DNA from: Fructobacillus pseudoficulneus
GTDB taxonomy: Bacteria; Bacillota; Bacilli; Lactobacillales; Lactobacillaceae
Length of the DNA stretch: 64,000 bases
NCBI RefSeq assembly: GCF_900108455.1
Contig: NZ_FNWS01000001.1
Location: 364,051-428,050, forward strand
Reading direction: 5' to 3'
This document shows positions 46,508-54,656 of this stretch, one piece after another (within the stretch, counting starts at the first letter, position 1; every line of letters starts with the position of its first letter). The position numbers were made by a program, and so were the translations under genes. The notes below the pieces were generated by a model. The model made no database searches and had not been told where the DNA came from. It saw only the letters and a list, made by a program, of their open reading frames with translations.

Positions 46508-47276
46508 AAATTGCTGCTTTAATGGTTGCAGCATATTCCTTTAATTTAGCGGGCGCTTGGCGACCATACTCAGCCACAATCTTGACACAGGCCGAGCCAA
46601 TGATGACCCCGTCGGCTAACTGCGCCATATCATGGGCCTGACTGGCAGAATGCACGCCAAAGCCAATCGCCACCGGTACCGTTGTGACCGCCTTAATTTC
46701 CGCCGCAACGTCCGACAAATTTGCCGCAAATTGCTCACGTTCACCCGTCACACCAAGCGAAGAAACCAGGTAAATAAAGCCTTCCGCCGCTTCCGCAATC
46801 ATCGGAATCCGCTGGGCCGAGGTCACGGTAATCAACGGAATCAAGTCAATTCCATGGGCCTTAGTAATTGGCGCTAGTTCATCCCGTTCTTCGTAAGGCA
46901 GGTCCGGAATAATCAAGCCATCCACACCAAATTTGGCACAGTCAGCCGCAAAGGCTTCATAGCCATACTGCAAAACAACGTTTAAATAAACCAAAAATAC
47001 CAGGGGAACGTCCGTCTGTTCACGAATTTTGCCAACTGCCTCAAAAATCGTAGCAATCGGCAAATTCGGATCCCTCAGCGCCCGTAAGTCGGCTGCCTGA
47101 ATCACCGGCCCATCAGCGACCGGATCCGAAAAGGGAATTCCAATTGCAACGATGTCCGCGCCGCCTTCGGCCAGGGCAACCACATTGGCGACCGTCGTCT
47201 CCAAATCCGGATCGTTGGCCGTGACAAAGGCGATAAAATTTTTCTGATCTTGGAAACTAGCTGCTAATCTACTCAT
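46506..47276 (-). CDS. trpA: Tryptophan synthase alpha subunit, catalytic Glu replaced
   Basis: A 256-residue TrpA, full length, which should cleave indole-3-glycerol phosphate to indole and glyceraldehyde 3-phosphate. The TIM-barrel motifs are in place (FVTANDPD near 19, [15 protein letters not shown] near 46, [12 protein letters not shown] near 125). The catalytic Asp (E. coli Asp60 equivalent, residue 55) is present. The catalytic Glu (E. coli Glu49) is replaced by Ala44: the codon is GCA where GAA is expected (47145-47147), reading [11 protein letters not shown] instead of a LELG-type sequence. Such a change abolishes alpha-subunit catalysis in well-studied enzymes. It overlaps trpB by eight bases. 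Confidence 0.9.
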   Translation of the reverse strand: MSRLAASFQDQKNFIAFVTANDPDLETTVANVVALAEGGADIVAIGIPFSDPVADGPVIQAADLRALRDPNLPIATIFEAVGKIREQTDVPLVFLVYLNVVLQYGYEAFAADCAKFGVDGLIIPDLPYEERDELAPITKAHGIDLIPLITVTSAQRIPMIAEAAEGFIYLVSSLGVTGEREQFAANLSDVAAEIKAVTTVPVAIGFGVHSASQAHDMAQLADGVIIGSACVKIVAEYGRQAPAKLKEYAATIKAAI

Positions 47277-48465
47277 TAATTTCTACCCCACGATACTTGG
47301 CAATCGCCGCAACATCCTTATCACCACGGCCAGAAAACGTGCAAACAATCACCTGGTCTTTTGGCAAAGTTGGTGCCAGTTTTTGCACATAGGCCACAGC
47401 GTGGCAACTTTCGATAGCGGCAATAATTCCTTCCTGCTTGGCAATGTATTCAAAGGCCGCCACCGCCTCATCATCGGTGATGCCGACATATTCGGCCCGC
47501 TTTTCCATCGCCAAAGCCGCATGTTCGGGTCCGATGCCGGGATAGTCCAAGCCAGCCGAAATGGAATAAACCGGATTAATTTGTCCAGCTTCATTTTGTA
47601 AGAAAAGCGACTTCATCCCGTGAAAGACCCCAAGACGACCCTTTTCAATGGTTGCGGCCGTCAAATTGGTATCAACACCCTTGCCGGCAGCCTCCACCCC
47701 GACCAAATGGACACTTGGTTCTGCCAAATAATGGGCAAAACTGCCAATGGCATTGGAGCCACCGCCGACACAGGCAACTACATAGTCCGGCAGTTGACCA
47801 ATTTGGTCTTGCAGTTGGGCCTTCGATTCTTCGCTAATCACACTTTGAAAGTCCTTGACCATGGTTGGATAAGGATGTGGCCCAGTTGCCGAGCCCATCA
47901 CATAAAAGGTATCGTCCGGCCGAGCCGCAAAATCTTGCAGGGCAGCATTAATAGCATCCTTTAGGACCATTGAGCCAGAAGTCACGGCATGAACTTTGGC
48001 ACCCAGCAATTCCATCCGGTATACATTTAGACGTTGCCGGTCGGTATCTTCCTTTCCCATAAAGATTTCACATTCCATGCCGAAAAGAGCGGCAATCGTG
48101 GCCGTGGCAACCCCGTGCTGGCCGGCGCCTGTTTCAGCAATCAGCCTGGTCTTACCCATCTTCTTGGCCAAGAGGGCCTGCCCAATCACATTATTAATCT
48201 TGTGAGCGCCAGTGTGGTTGAGGTCTTCACGCTTAAAATAAATCTGAGCGCCACCAAGGTCTTTAGTCATGTTCTCGGCAAAGTATAACAAGGATGGCCG
48301 GTTGGCATAGTCCGCTAATAAAGTCCGAAAGTCCGCCTGAAAGTCTGCATCATCCTTGGCCTCTTCGTAGGCAGCAGCCATTCGATTGATTTCATTCATC
48401 AAAGTTTCTGGGAGGTACTGCCCTCCAAAGCCGGCAAACCGACCCGCTTTTGTCTCTGTTTCCAT
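47269..48465 (-). CDS. trpB: Tryptophan synthase beta subunit
   Basis: A 398-residue PLP-dependent TrpB joining indole and serine. The PLP-binding Lys lies in HTGAHKINN, the catalytic Glu in AETGAGQHG, and the phosphate loop in [24 protein letters not shown] opens the protein. All key residues look intact, unlike its TrpA and TrpF partners, so it could work with exogenous indole. The start at ATG 48465 follows the trpF stop by three bases. Confidence 0.96.
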   Translation of the reverse strand: METETKAGRFAGFGGQYLPETLMNEINRMAAAYEEAKDDADFQADFRTLLADYANRPSLLYFAENMTKDLGGAQIYFKREDLNHTGAHKINNVIGQALLAKKMGKTRLIAETGAGQHGVATATIAALFGMECEIFMGKEDTDRQRLNVYRMELLGAKVHAVTSGSMVLKDAINAALQDFAARPDDTFYVMGSATGPHPYPTMVKDFQSVISEESKAQLQDQIGQLPDYVVACVGGGSNAIGSFAHYLAEPSVHLVGVEAAGKGVDTNLTAATIEKGRLGVFHGMKSLFLQNEAGQINPVYSISAGLDYPGIGPEHAALAMEKRAEYVGITDDEAVAAFEYIAKQEGIIAAIESCHAVAYVQKLAPTLPKDQVIVCTFSGRGDKDVAAIAKYRGVEINE

Positions 48466-48468
48466 CTG

Positions 48469-49058
48469 TTACTCCTGATTCCGGTGAGCAATTGCCACCA
48501 ATTCTTCTATTATTGCTAAATTTTTCTGACCAGCTAGTTCACTACCACTACTAATATCAACCGCATAAGGTGACAGGGTCTGAATCGCTTGGGCGAGGTT
48601 GGCTCGGTTGAGTCCCCCGCAACAAATAAATTTTCTTTTTTCAAAGCCGCAAACTGGTCCCAGGCTAAGGGTCGGCCTGACCCTTGGCCACTATCGATCA
48701 ACCGGTAGGTCGCTGTACTTTTCGCTGACGAAAACTCGCCTTGCAAACCAACCTCAATCACTGGAAAAGCCGCCGCTTCAATTTGCGCAACAGTCGCTGA
48801 ACTGCTTTAACCGTGCAGCTGAACTAGCTGAATAATTCCAGCCTGAGCAATCGCTAAAATTTCTTCGATTGGTGTGGCCACAAAGACCCCAACCAAGGGA
48901 ATCGACGGATTGAGGGCCGCCCGAATCATCCTGGCCTGGTCCTGGTTAACCTGATGACGACCCGGGGCAAAGACAACTCCGGCATAATCGGGCTTCGCTT
49001 GAATGATAATGGCTGCATCCGCTGCCGTCATCAATCCGAAAATCTTAATCTTGGTCAT
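48469..49058 (-). pseudogene. trpF: Broken phosphoribosylanthranilate isomerase gene (trpF)
   Basis: A trpF of normal total length (about 196 codons) that cannot give a working enzyme. (1) An in-frame TAA at 48807-48809 follows IIQLVQLHG; the same frame resumes with SSSATVAQIEAAAFPVIEVG. (2) In the run of five C at 48614-48618 (G on the coding strand) a single base has been lost: LFVAGD passes out of frame, whereas the -1 frame restores AGGLNRANLAQAI and the terminal VDISSGSELAGQKN. (3) The catalytic Cys of the KICGL motif is Phe (IKIFGLM). The start ATG 49058 overlaps trpC. Neighbouring trp genes are otherwise co-linear. Confidence 0.92.
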
Positions 49059-49857
49059 GGCCCGTCCCCACAACAGTTGACTCTGCCAGAGCTTCTTGCA
49101 CAAAGGCCCGGCGGTTCGTCGCCGTCATCAAGGCCTCACCAATTAAGACGCCATTCACGCCAATTTTCCTCAGTTTTCGAACATCAGTCGGGCTTTGCAC
49201 CCCACTTTCGGCAATGAAGGCCACCGTCTCGGGCACCAATTGACGCAAATTTAAGCTATTCTCAAAAGAAACCGAAAAGTCCTTCAAATTGCGGTTGTTC
49301 ACCCCAATCATTTGCGCCCCAACCCGTAATGCCTGCTGAATCTCACTCTCATCATAGGCCTCAACTAAGACTGCCAGTCCCAGTTGGTGGGCCAGCTGTA
49401 AGTACTCTTGTAGCTGAACTGGCGTCAAAATGGCAACAATCAACAAAATGATTTTGGCCCCGGCAACTTTGGCCTGGTAAATCATGTACTCATCGATAAT
49501 AAAGTCCTTGCGCAAAACCGGTAAGTCCTGCTGCTTAGCGACATCCTCCAGGTAGGCAATGTCGCCCAAGAAGTAGTCCGATTCCGTCAAAACCGAAATT
49601 GCCGTCAGCCCAATTTGTTCGTATTCGGCCGCAATCGCCTGGTAGGGAAAGTCGGTCACAATTTGCCCCTTCGAGGGTGAGGCCTGCTTTAATTCGCCAA
49701 TCAAATGCAGACCGGGCGCCAAAAATTCTTGATAAATTGCCTCTGCCTGACCGACCGGCAAGTCCTTGATGCGATCAACTAAAGCCGTTTGGGAAACTTG
49801 TTGTTTTTCTTTGGCCAGCCGTTTTTGCGTAGCCGCCACTAAGTCATCTAAAATCAT
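49045..49857 (-). CDS. trpC: Indole-3-glycerol phosphate synthase
   Basis: A 270-residue TrpC closing the indole ring. The N-terminal helix and catalytic residues appear conserved: LIGELKQASPSKG (Glu and Lys), VLRKDFIIDEYMIYQA (Lys), VLVEAYDESE (Glu), IGVNNRNLKDF (Asn) and AESGV (Ser). It overlaps trpD by four bases (ATGA) upstream and trpF downstream by 14. It is apparently functional, but its substrate requires TrpF, which is broken here. Confidence 0.95.
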   Translation of the reverse strand: MILDDLVAATQKRLAKEKQQVSQTALVDRIKDLPVGQAEAIYQEFLAPGLHLIGELKQASPSKGQIVTDFPYQAIAAEYEQIGLTAISVLTESDYFLGDIAYLEDVAKQQDLPVLRKDFIIDEYMIYQAKVAGAKIILLIVAILTPVQLQEYLQLAHQLGLAVLVEAYDESEIQQALRVGAQMIGVNNRNLKDFSVSFENSLNLRQLVPETVAFIAESGVQSPTDVRKLRKIGVNGVLIGEALMTATNRRAFVQEALAESTVVGTGHDQD

Positions 49858-50867
49858 AAGGCCAACTCCACTCCAGCAACCAAGTTATCCAAGAGCGCTT
49901 CAGCTTTGCCACTATCAATTGCCTCTTGAGCCAGTCGAACTCCCTCCTGTAGCGAAATCTGCTCATCAAGGACGTTGAGGCCCAGAGCGGCGTTCAAAAC
50001 AACAATATCTCGCGGTGCTCCGGCTTCGCCCGCCAAAACTGCCTGGGTAATGGCGGCATTTTCCGCCGCAGTGCCACCAATAATTTCCGCTTTGTCCGCT
50101 TCTTGGAGGCCAAAGTCGGCCGGCCGAATCGTCTGATAGGTGATTTGATCACCACGAAGTTGAACAACCTTGGTTGGTGCGGCAATCGAGGCCTCATCCA
50201 TACCATCGGTCCCGTAAATCACGTTGGCCGATTCAACCCCCAATTGGTGCAAAACTTGCGCCATTGGTTCCAACAGACTGGCATCGTAAACGCCGAGCAC
50301 AACCTTCTTTGGCCCGGCCGGATTTGCAATTGGCCCAAGCAAATTAAAGATGGTCCGGATGCCGAGCGCCTTACGCACTGGGGCAACATATTTCATCGCT
50401 TGGTGATATTGCTGGGCAAAGAGGAAGGTAAAGTGGTACTTGGCCAACATTGCCTCGCTTTCGGCTACCGACTGGTTAATCGGAAAGCCCAAAGCTTCCA
50501 AGACATCTGCCGCCCCACTCTTCGAAGAAGCGGCCCGATTGCCGTGCTTCACCACGTCATAGCCAAGACTAGCAATCACCAGCGCCGCCGTTGACGAAAT
50601 ATTAAAGGAATTCGAATGGTCGCCACCGGTCCCAACAATGTCTAATGCCTGGGGCTGGCTGGGAAAGGCCACGGCTGCCGCACGCATTGCTCGGGCCGCC
50701 CCAGCGATTTCAGCGGCCGTTTCCCCCTTGCTGGAAAGAGCAGTCAAAAGGGCTGCAATCTGAATATCCTGGGCCTTCCCCGTCATAATTTCTTCAACGA
50801 TCGTGCTGGCTTCCGCAGCAGATAGGTCCTGACCTTCGGTAACGTTCTTAATAGCTGTTTCAATCAT
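49854..50867 (-). CDS. trpD: Anthranilate phosphoribosyltransferase
   Basis: A 337-residue TrpD. It transfers phosphoribose from PRPP to anthranilate. The PRPP loop GTGGDHSNSFNISS (about 80), the KHGNRAASSKSG (about 107) and the anthranilate-site VRKALGIRTIFNLLGP (about 160) motifs are intact. It overlaps trpG by eight bases and trpC by four, so the operon is translationally coupled. Confidence 0.96.
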   Translation of the reverse strand: MIETAIKNVTEGQDLSAAEASTIVEEIMTGKAQDIQIAALLTALSSKGETAAEIAGAARAMRAAAVAFPSQPQALDIVGTGGDHSNSFNISSTAALVIASLGYDVVKHGNRAASSKSGAADVLEALGFPINQSVAESEAMLAKYHFTFLFAQQYHQAMKYVAPVRKALGIRTIFNLLGPIANPAGPKKVVLGVYDASLLEPMAQVLHQLGVESANVIYGTDGMDEASIAAPTKVVQLRGDQITYQTIRPADFGLQEADKAEIIGGTAAENAAITQAVLAGEAGAPRDIVVLNAALGLNVLDEQISLQEGVRLAQEAIDSGKAEALLDNLVAGVELAL

Positions 50868-51462
50868 GGTGTTTTTCCTCCGTGTAAGCTAAGAAATTTA
50901 GAAAAATTTGGTTGGCCGCTTGGCCTTCCGTCATAATCGATTCTGGGTGAAACTCTACTCCGTAAACATGGTTGGCCTCGTCGGCAACCGCTTGAACCGA
51001 ACCATCATCAATTGCCCGAGCCGTCACCAACAAATTGGCCGGGATGGTCTGTGGGTCAAGCATCAACGAGTGGTAGCGTCCAACCGTAAAGGTGGCCGAA
51101 CAGCCGGCAAATATCCCCGTCTGCTCACCCGCCCCCTGGCGCACCGGTGACGTCTTGCCGTGCATCAAAGGGGCATTAATCACCTTTGCCCCGTAAACCT
51201 GGCCAATCGCCTGATGGCCCAGGCAAACACCCAAAATTGGCACTTTGCCAATCGCTGCTGCTAAGACGGTATTCATGTTGCCAGCATCTTCTGGCCGCCC
51301 CGGTCCCGGTGACAAAATCAAGCCGGTCAAATTCGGATTGTTTAGGTCGGCAACGGTCACCTGGTCATTTTTGACCACTCGAATCGCCTGCTTGGTCCGG
51401 TTGCCGATTTCTTGGTAAAGGTTGTAGGTAAAACTGTCGTAATTATCAATCAACAAGAGCAT
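50860..51462 (-). CDS. trpG: Anthranilate synthase glutamine amidotransferase component
   Basis: A 200-residue class I glutamine amidotransferase. Catalytic Cys lies in VCLGHQAIG (about 80) and His-Glu in EFHPES (about 175); the oxyanion loop SPGPGRPEDAG is present. It supplies ammonia to TrpE and may double as PabA. It overlaps trpE by 17 bases upstream and trpD downstream. Confidence 0.95.
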   Translation of the reverse strand: MLLLIDNYDSFTYNLYQEIGNRTKQAIRVVKNDQVTVADLNNPNLTGLILSPGPGRPEDAGNMNTVLAAAIGKVPILGVCLGHQAIGQVYGAKVINAPLMHGKTSPVRQGAGEQTGIFAGCSATFTVGRYHSLMLDPQTIPANLLVTARAIDDGSVQAVADEANHVYGVEFHPESIMTEGQAANQIFLNFLAYTEEKHHD

Positions 51463-52888
51463 CTGCCTTCTCTCCCTTCAACAAATTCATCATCAACCGA
51501 CTTTTGTTTTCAAATTCCTGATATTCCTGCTTGGCTTGGCTATCCGCCACAATTCCGGCGCCCGAGTGCACCACCAGTTGATCGTTTTGCTGGTAGGCCA
51601 AACGAATCCCAATACATAGGTCCATATCACCATCAAAGCCAATCGTGCCAATCCCACCGCCGTAGATGCCGCGCTTGCGGTCCTCTAACTTGGCAATGAT
51701 TTGCATAGCCGAAAGCTTTGGCGCCCCAGATAAAGTGCCGGCCGGCAGAGTGGCAGCCAGAACGTCAATTGGCGAAATCCCCTCCTCGGCCTGGCTTTCA
51801 ATAGTCGAGCCCAAATGCATCACATTTGGAAAGCGTAAGAGCTGGCGGAGGGCAGTTACCCGGACTGTGCCAAAGGCACTAACCCGACCTAAGTCGTTGC
51901 GACCAAGGTCCACCAACATGTTGTGTTCCGCCTGTTCCTTGGGGCTGGTGACTAATTCCTGGGCAAAAAAATCATCTTCAGCCTGCGTTTTTCCCCGCCG
52001 CCGGGTCCCGGCTAGTGAATAGGAAAATAATTTTTGTCCCGTTTTTTTGATTAGGGTTTCGGGTGAGGCCCCGACCGCCTGGTAAGAACCATTTTGAAAG
52101 TAAAAGTGATAGGGACTGGGTGCCTCTTCTTTCAACCGCGAGGCAATGGCGGGAAGCACTTGTTGTGATTGCCCCTTTGCCAAATACGGATTCGACAATA
52201 TTAATTGGAAGATGTCACCGGCATAGATGTGATTTTGCGCTACTTGAACTCGGTCGGTAAATTCTGCCAGAGAGAATTGCTTGGTAAACGTTGGCTGGGG
52301 CAACTGACTCACAGCTTTTTCGGCCAGCGGCGCTGTCATCTTGGCCACAATCTCGGCGGCCTGAGTAGCCAAAGCCGCCCTGGCCGCTGCAATTTCACCT
52401 TCATCGGCCACTAACTGGCTCAGTGATAACTCCTGCCGGTCGGCCGCATAATTAATCACCACGTCCGTTAAGAAAAGGTCGAAATCTGGTAAATCCAGTT
52501 CATCTTTGACGGCTGGCAGGTCAACATCCTTGGCATACCCCACAAATTCGTAACTAAAATAACCGATTAATCCAGCAACAAAGGCTAAGTTTTCTTGCTT
52601 TGAAATCTGATACCGGTCGACTAAGCGCCTTAGGTAATCTAAAGGGTTTTCCTCGATGATGGTTTGGTTCCCATCAGCCCCGGTGATGGTGATTTGACCA
52701 TCACGACCCCAGATATTTTGCTTTGGCGACAGAATGACGGTTGTCACCTGCGATCGGGTAAAAACCATTTGCTGGTTGGCGCTGTCATTAAGCAGCCGGT
52801 CAGCATCAAAGTGGTCTAATGGGATGGTCACAATCACTGGCAGAAAGGGATGGGTCTGGCTTGATTGCTTTAGCTGTTCTTGATTCAA
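51446..52888 (-). CDS. trpE: Anthranilate synthase component I
   Basis: A 480-residue TrpE converting chorismate and ammonia to anthranilate. The chorismate-binding domain has AVGASPETLI, LAGTRRRGKT, LVDLGRNDLGRV, TLSGAPKLSAMQII and GIYGGGIG. The start codon is TTG (52888) with GAGGTGA eight bases upstream. It is first gene of trpEGDC(F)BA, under the T-box leader. PabB activity is unlikely but not excluded by sequence. Confidence 0.95.
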   Translation of the reverse strand: MNQEQLKQSSQTHPFLPVIVTIPLDHFDADRLLNDSANQQMVFTRSQVTTVILSPKQNIWGRDGQITITGADGNQTIIEENPLDYLRRLVDRYQISKQENLAFVAGLIGYFSYEFVGYAKDVDLPAVKDELDLPDFDLFLTDVVINYAADRQELSLSQLVADEGEIAAARAALATQAAEIVAKMTAPLAEKAVSQLPQPTFTKQFSLAEFTDRVQVAQNHIYAGDIFQLILSNPYLAKGQSQQVLPAIASRLKEEAPSPYHFYFQNGSYQAVGASPETLIKKTGQKLFSYSLAGTRRRGKTQAEDDFFAQELVTSPKEQAEHNMLVDLGRNDLGRVSAFGTVRVTALRQLLRFPNVMHLGSTIESQAEEGISPIDVLAATLPAGTLSGAPKLSAMQIIAKLEDRKRGIYGGGIGTIGFDGDMDLCIGIRLAYQQNDQLVVHSGAGIVADSQAKQEYQEFENKSRLMMNLLKGEKADALVD

Positions 52889-52925
52889 TTTTTGGTCACC
52901 TCACGTTTCCTTGCATTTTTTGTGC

Positions 52926-53262
52926 AATTAAAAAATTCGCCCATAACAACGCAATTTCTGCTTTGTTAAGGACGAATTTCTCCGCGGTGCCACCTTAATT
53001 TGATTAGCAAAAGAGACTTGTCCACTAAAAAAGTCGACAAAGTTCTTTTCTAATCCCTCCTTAGCGAGATACTAACATATCCCCGGCAACTGACGTATGC
53101 CTCACGTTTCCCGTACTCAAGCAAAAGCTCTTTCAGACGAACCCTCCGTGGTCCATTTAACTGCCTGCGTTCCACCGCCTTCTCAGCATCGGCGACTCTC
53201 TTAGCGTGCACAACAATCTTGATCTCCACATCATTGGTTTTTATGGACGAATATTTAATTGA
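52926..53262 (-). promoter_or_regulatory. Tryptophan T-box riboswitch
   Basis: The leftward trp leader. Stem I includes a K-turn-like AAGAGAGTC and, on its 3' side, AAATGGACC, where UGG (Trp) is followed by the usual A, giving the specifier codon. AGGTGGCACCGCGG is the T-box antiterminator sequence (52981-52994 region), which binds the acceptor end of uncharged tRNA. The competing terminator follows at 52928-52979. Uncharged tRNA-Trp would allow read-through into trpE. An 81-codon open frame inside the leader is a by-product of structure. Confidence 0.9.
52928..52979 (-). terminator. T-box intrinsic terminator
   Basis: On the minus strand AATTCGTCC pairs with GGGCGAATT around a 27-base loop that itself pairs in part, followed by TTTTTT. 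The T-box antiterminator pairing would disrupt it. Confidence 0.85.
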
Positions 53263-53266
53263 CCTA

Positions 53267-53295
53267 AGCATAATCATCAAATGAAATTCTGTCAA
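53267..53295 (-). promoter_or_regulatory. Promoter of the trp operon
   Basis: TTGACA (53290-53295) and TATGCT (53267-53272) on the minus strand are 17 bases apart, placing the start of transcription just ahead of the T-box stem I. Confidence 0.88.
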
Positions 53296-53453
53296 GAAAA
53301 ATGATAAAGTTTTTCATTTTTAGGATTCAATCGCAATCAATTTCAAGACAAATATCTTTAATAAATACCAATAACTTACATATAATGCGCCATTTAATCC
53401 AAAATTTATTTTAAACAAAAAATGATTTTTATTAAATTTAACTCATAAAGTTC

Positions 53454-53482
53454 TTGCGCAAATCCAATAATTGTGTTTTAAT
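53454..53482 (+). promoter_or_regulatory. Promoter of the aromatic (aroE-pheA-like) operon
   Basis: TTGCGC (53454-53459) and TTTAAT (53477-53482) are separated by 17 bases, 32 bases before the leader peptide start. It faces away from the trp promoter, about 160 bases distant. Confidence 0.65.
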
Positions 53483-53513
53483 AAAAACAACTTAACGGAA
53501 AGGGATTCCAACG

Positions 53514-53573
53514 ATGAAACAGCACTCAACACTTACGATGAATCGTTATTATGGCTTTTATTACTTTAGATAG
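53514..53573 (+). CDS. Aromatic leader peptide, 19 residues
   Basis: The short frame encodes MKQHSTLTMNRYYGFYYFR and stops at TAG 53571-53573. A GAAAGGGA ribosome site precedes the ATG. Six of the final eight residues are Tyr or Phe (Y12, Y13, F15, Y16, Y17, F18). It lies between the aro operon promoter and a set of alternative hairpins ending in a terminator. This is the layout of classical ribosome-mediated attenuation (as in pheA or trp leaders of enterobacteria): a ribosome slowed by uncharged tRNA-Tyr or tRNA-Phe would alter RNA folding. It is too short for usual gene finders. Confidence 0.85.
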   Translation: MKQHSTLTMNRYYGFYYFR

Positions 53574-53752
53574 CACGTCCGGATTTGGATGCGGACGTGC
53601 AAAAGCGTTCGCGTCTAGGTAATAAAGTCATCTTTGTGTTGGCCGACTAGATGTGAAAACACCTAGTCAGGTAAACCATGTTGATCATGATGGAATCTTT
53701 TCTTTCTCACTGAGACAACAGCCGACTAGGTTTTCCCTAGTCGGCTTTTTTA
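53573..53752 (+). promoter_or_regulatory. Attenuator of the aromatic operon
   Basis: Structured leader after the peptide frame. Hairpin 1 (GCACGTCCG / CGGACGTGC, 53573-53600) starts at the stop codon. The Tyr/Phe codons at 53555-53570 can pair with TCTAGGTAATAAAG at 53614-53627. Segment A (GCCGACTAG, 53642-53650) pairs with B (CCTAGTC, 53662-53668). Segment C (GCCGACTAGG, 53721-53730) pairs with D (CCTAGTCGGC, 53736-53745) followed by TTTTTT, the terminator. A and C share GCCGACTAG, so B:C or A:D pairing would be an antiterminator, and CTAGGT (53615-53620) can also capture B. The arrangement is visible; the switching order is inferred. Confidence 0.8.
53720..53752 (+). terminator. Attenuator terminator before aroE
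   Basis: A perfect 11-bp stem (AGCCGACTAGG / CCTAGTCGGCT) with a 5-base loop and a T run, 23 bases before the aroE start. It would be the default terminator when the leader peptide is translated without stalling. Confidence 0.88.
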
Positions 53753-53774
53753 TTTGTCAGAAAGGATTAAACTC

Positions 53775-54656
53775 ATGACCAGAATTGATGGACACACCTA
53801 CTTAATCGGCTTGATGGCTTACCCCATCCGCCACTCCATGTCACCAACCATGCACAACACCGCCTTTGAAGAACTTGGTTTAAATTACGCCTACCTCGCC
53901 TTTGATATCGACGGGGACCACTTAAAAGACGGCGTTCAAGCCATCCGCACCTTAGAAATGCGTGGGGCTAACATCTCGATGCCAAATAAGCAAAACATCA
54001 TCCCCCACCTCGACAAGCTAGACATCTCAGCCAAAATGAACCAAGCGGTCAACACCGTTGTCAACGACAACGGCGTCCTCACTGGTTACACCACCGATGG
54101 TGTTGGCTTCGTCAACGACTTGAAGCGCAAGGGCCACGATGTCAGTGGTCAAAAGATGGTGGTGGTTGGTGCCGGTGGCGCCGGTACACCCATCGCCACT
54201 CAGTCGGCATTGGATGGTCTGAGCGAAATCAAAATTTTCAACCGACGCGACGACCGCTTTGCCAACGCTCAAAAAATTGTTGATTTGATTAACCAGGAAA
54301 CGGATTGCCAAGCCAGTCTCCACGACTTAGCCGATGATGCCGCCTTCAAAGACGCCTTGGCCTGGGCCGACATTTACTGCGACGCTACCGGCGTTGGGAT
54401 GAAGCCCCTTGAAGATCAAAGCTTGGTCAACGACCCCAGCTGGTTGAAACCGGATTTGGTCGTCTACGATACCGTCTACGCCCCCCGGCAAACCAAGTTA
54501 ATGACAATTGCCAAGGACGCCGGCGTCAAAAATGTCTACAACGGCCTGGGCATGATGATTGAACAAGGAGCAGCCGCCTTCAAGCTCTGGACTGGCCAAG
54601 ACATGCCAATCGCTGCCGTTGAGGCCGCCATTAACGAAAAGGATGGCCAAGCATGA
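53775..54656 (+). CDS. aroE: Quinate/shikimate dehydrogenase (YdiB-like AroE)
   Basis: About 293 residues from ATG 53775 (AAAGGA nine bases upstream). It contains the shikimate-site RHSMSPTMHNTAF, SMPNKQ with the catalytic Lys, the nucleotide loop GAGGAGTP and FNRRDDRF, then VGMKPLEDQSLVND and GLGMMIEQGAAAFKLWTGQDMP. The SMPNKQ, FNRRD and LVND-type stretches match E. coli YdiB more closely than biosynthetic AroE. YdiB enzymes use NAD or NADP and oxidise both quinate and shikimate, whereas AroE is shikimate-specific. It opens the aromatic operon; which reaction dominates is inferred from motifs and neighbours. Confidence 0.9.
   Translation: MTRIDGHTYLIGLMAYPIRHSMSPTMHNTAFEELGLNYAYLAFDIDGDHLKDGVQAIRTLEMRGANISMPNKQNIIPHLDKLDISAKMNQAVNTVVNDNGVLTGYTTDGVGFVNDLKRKGHDVSGQKMVVVGAGGAGTPIATQSALDGLSEIKIFNRRDDRFANAQKIVDLINQETDCQASLHDLADDAAFKDALAWADIYCDATGVGMKPLEDQSLVNDPSWLKPDLVVYDTVYAPRQTKLMTIAKDAGVKNVYNGLGMMIEQGAAAFKLWTGQDMPIAAVEAAINEKDGQA

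Noticed and set aside
53050..53295. An 81-codon open frame on the minus strand upstream of trpE.
   Set aside because: It lies wholly in the T-box leader between the promoter and antiterminator; it has no ribosome site and its sequence follows the stem I structure.
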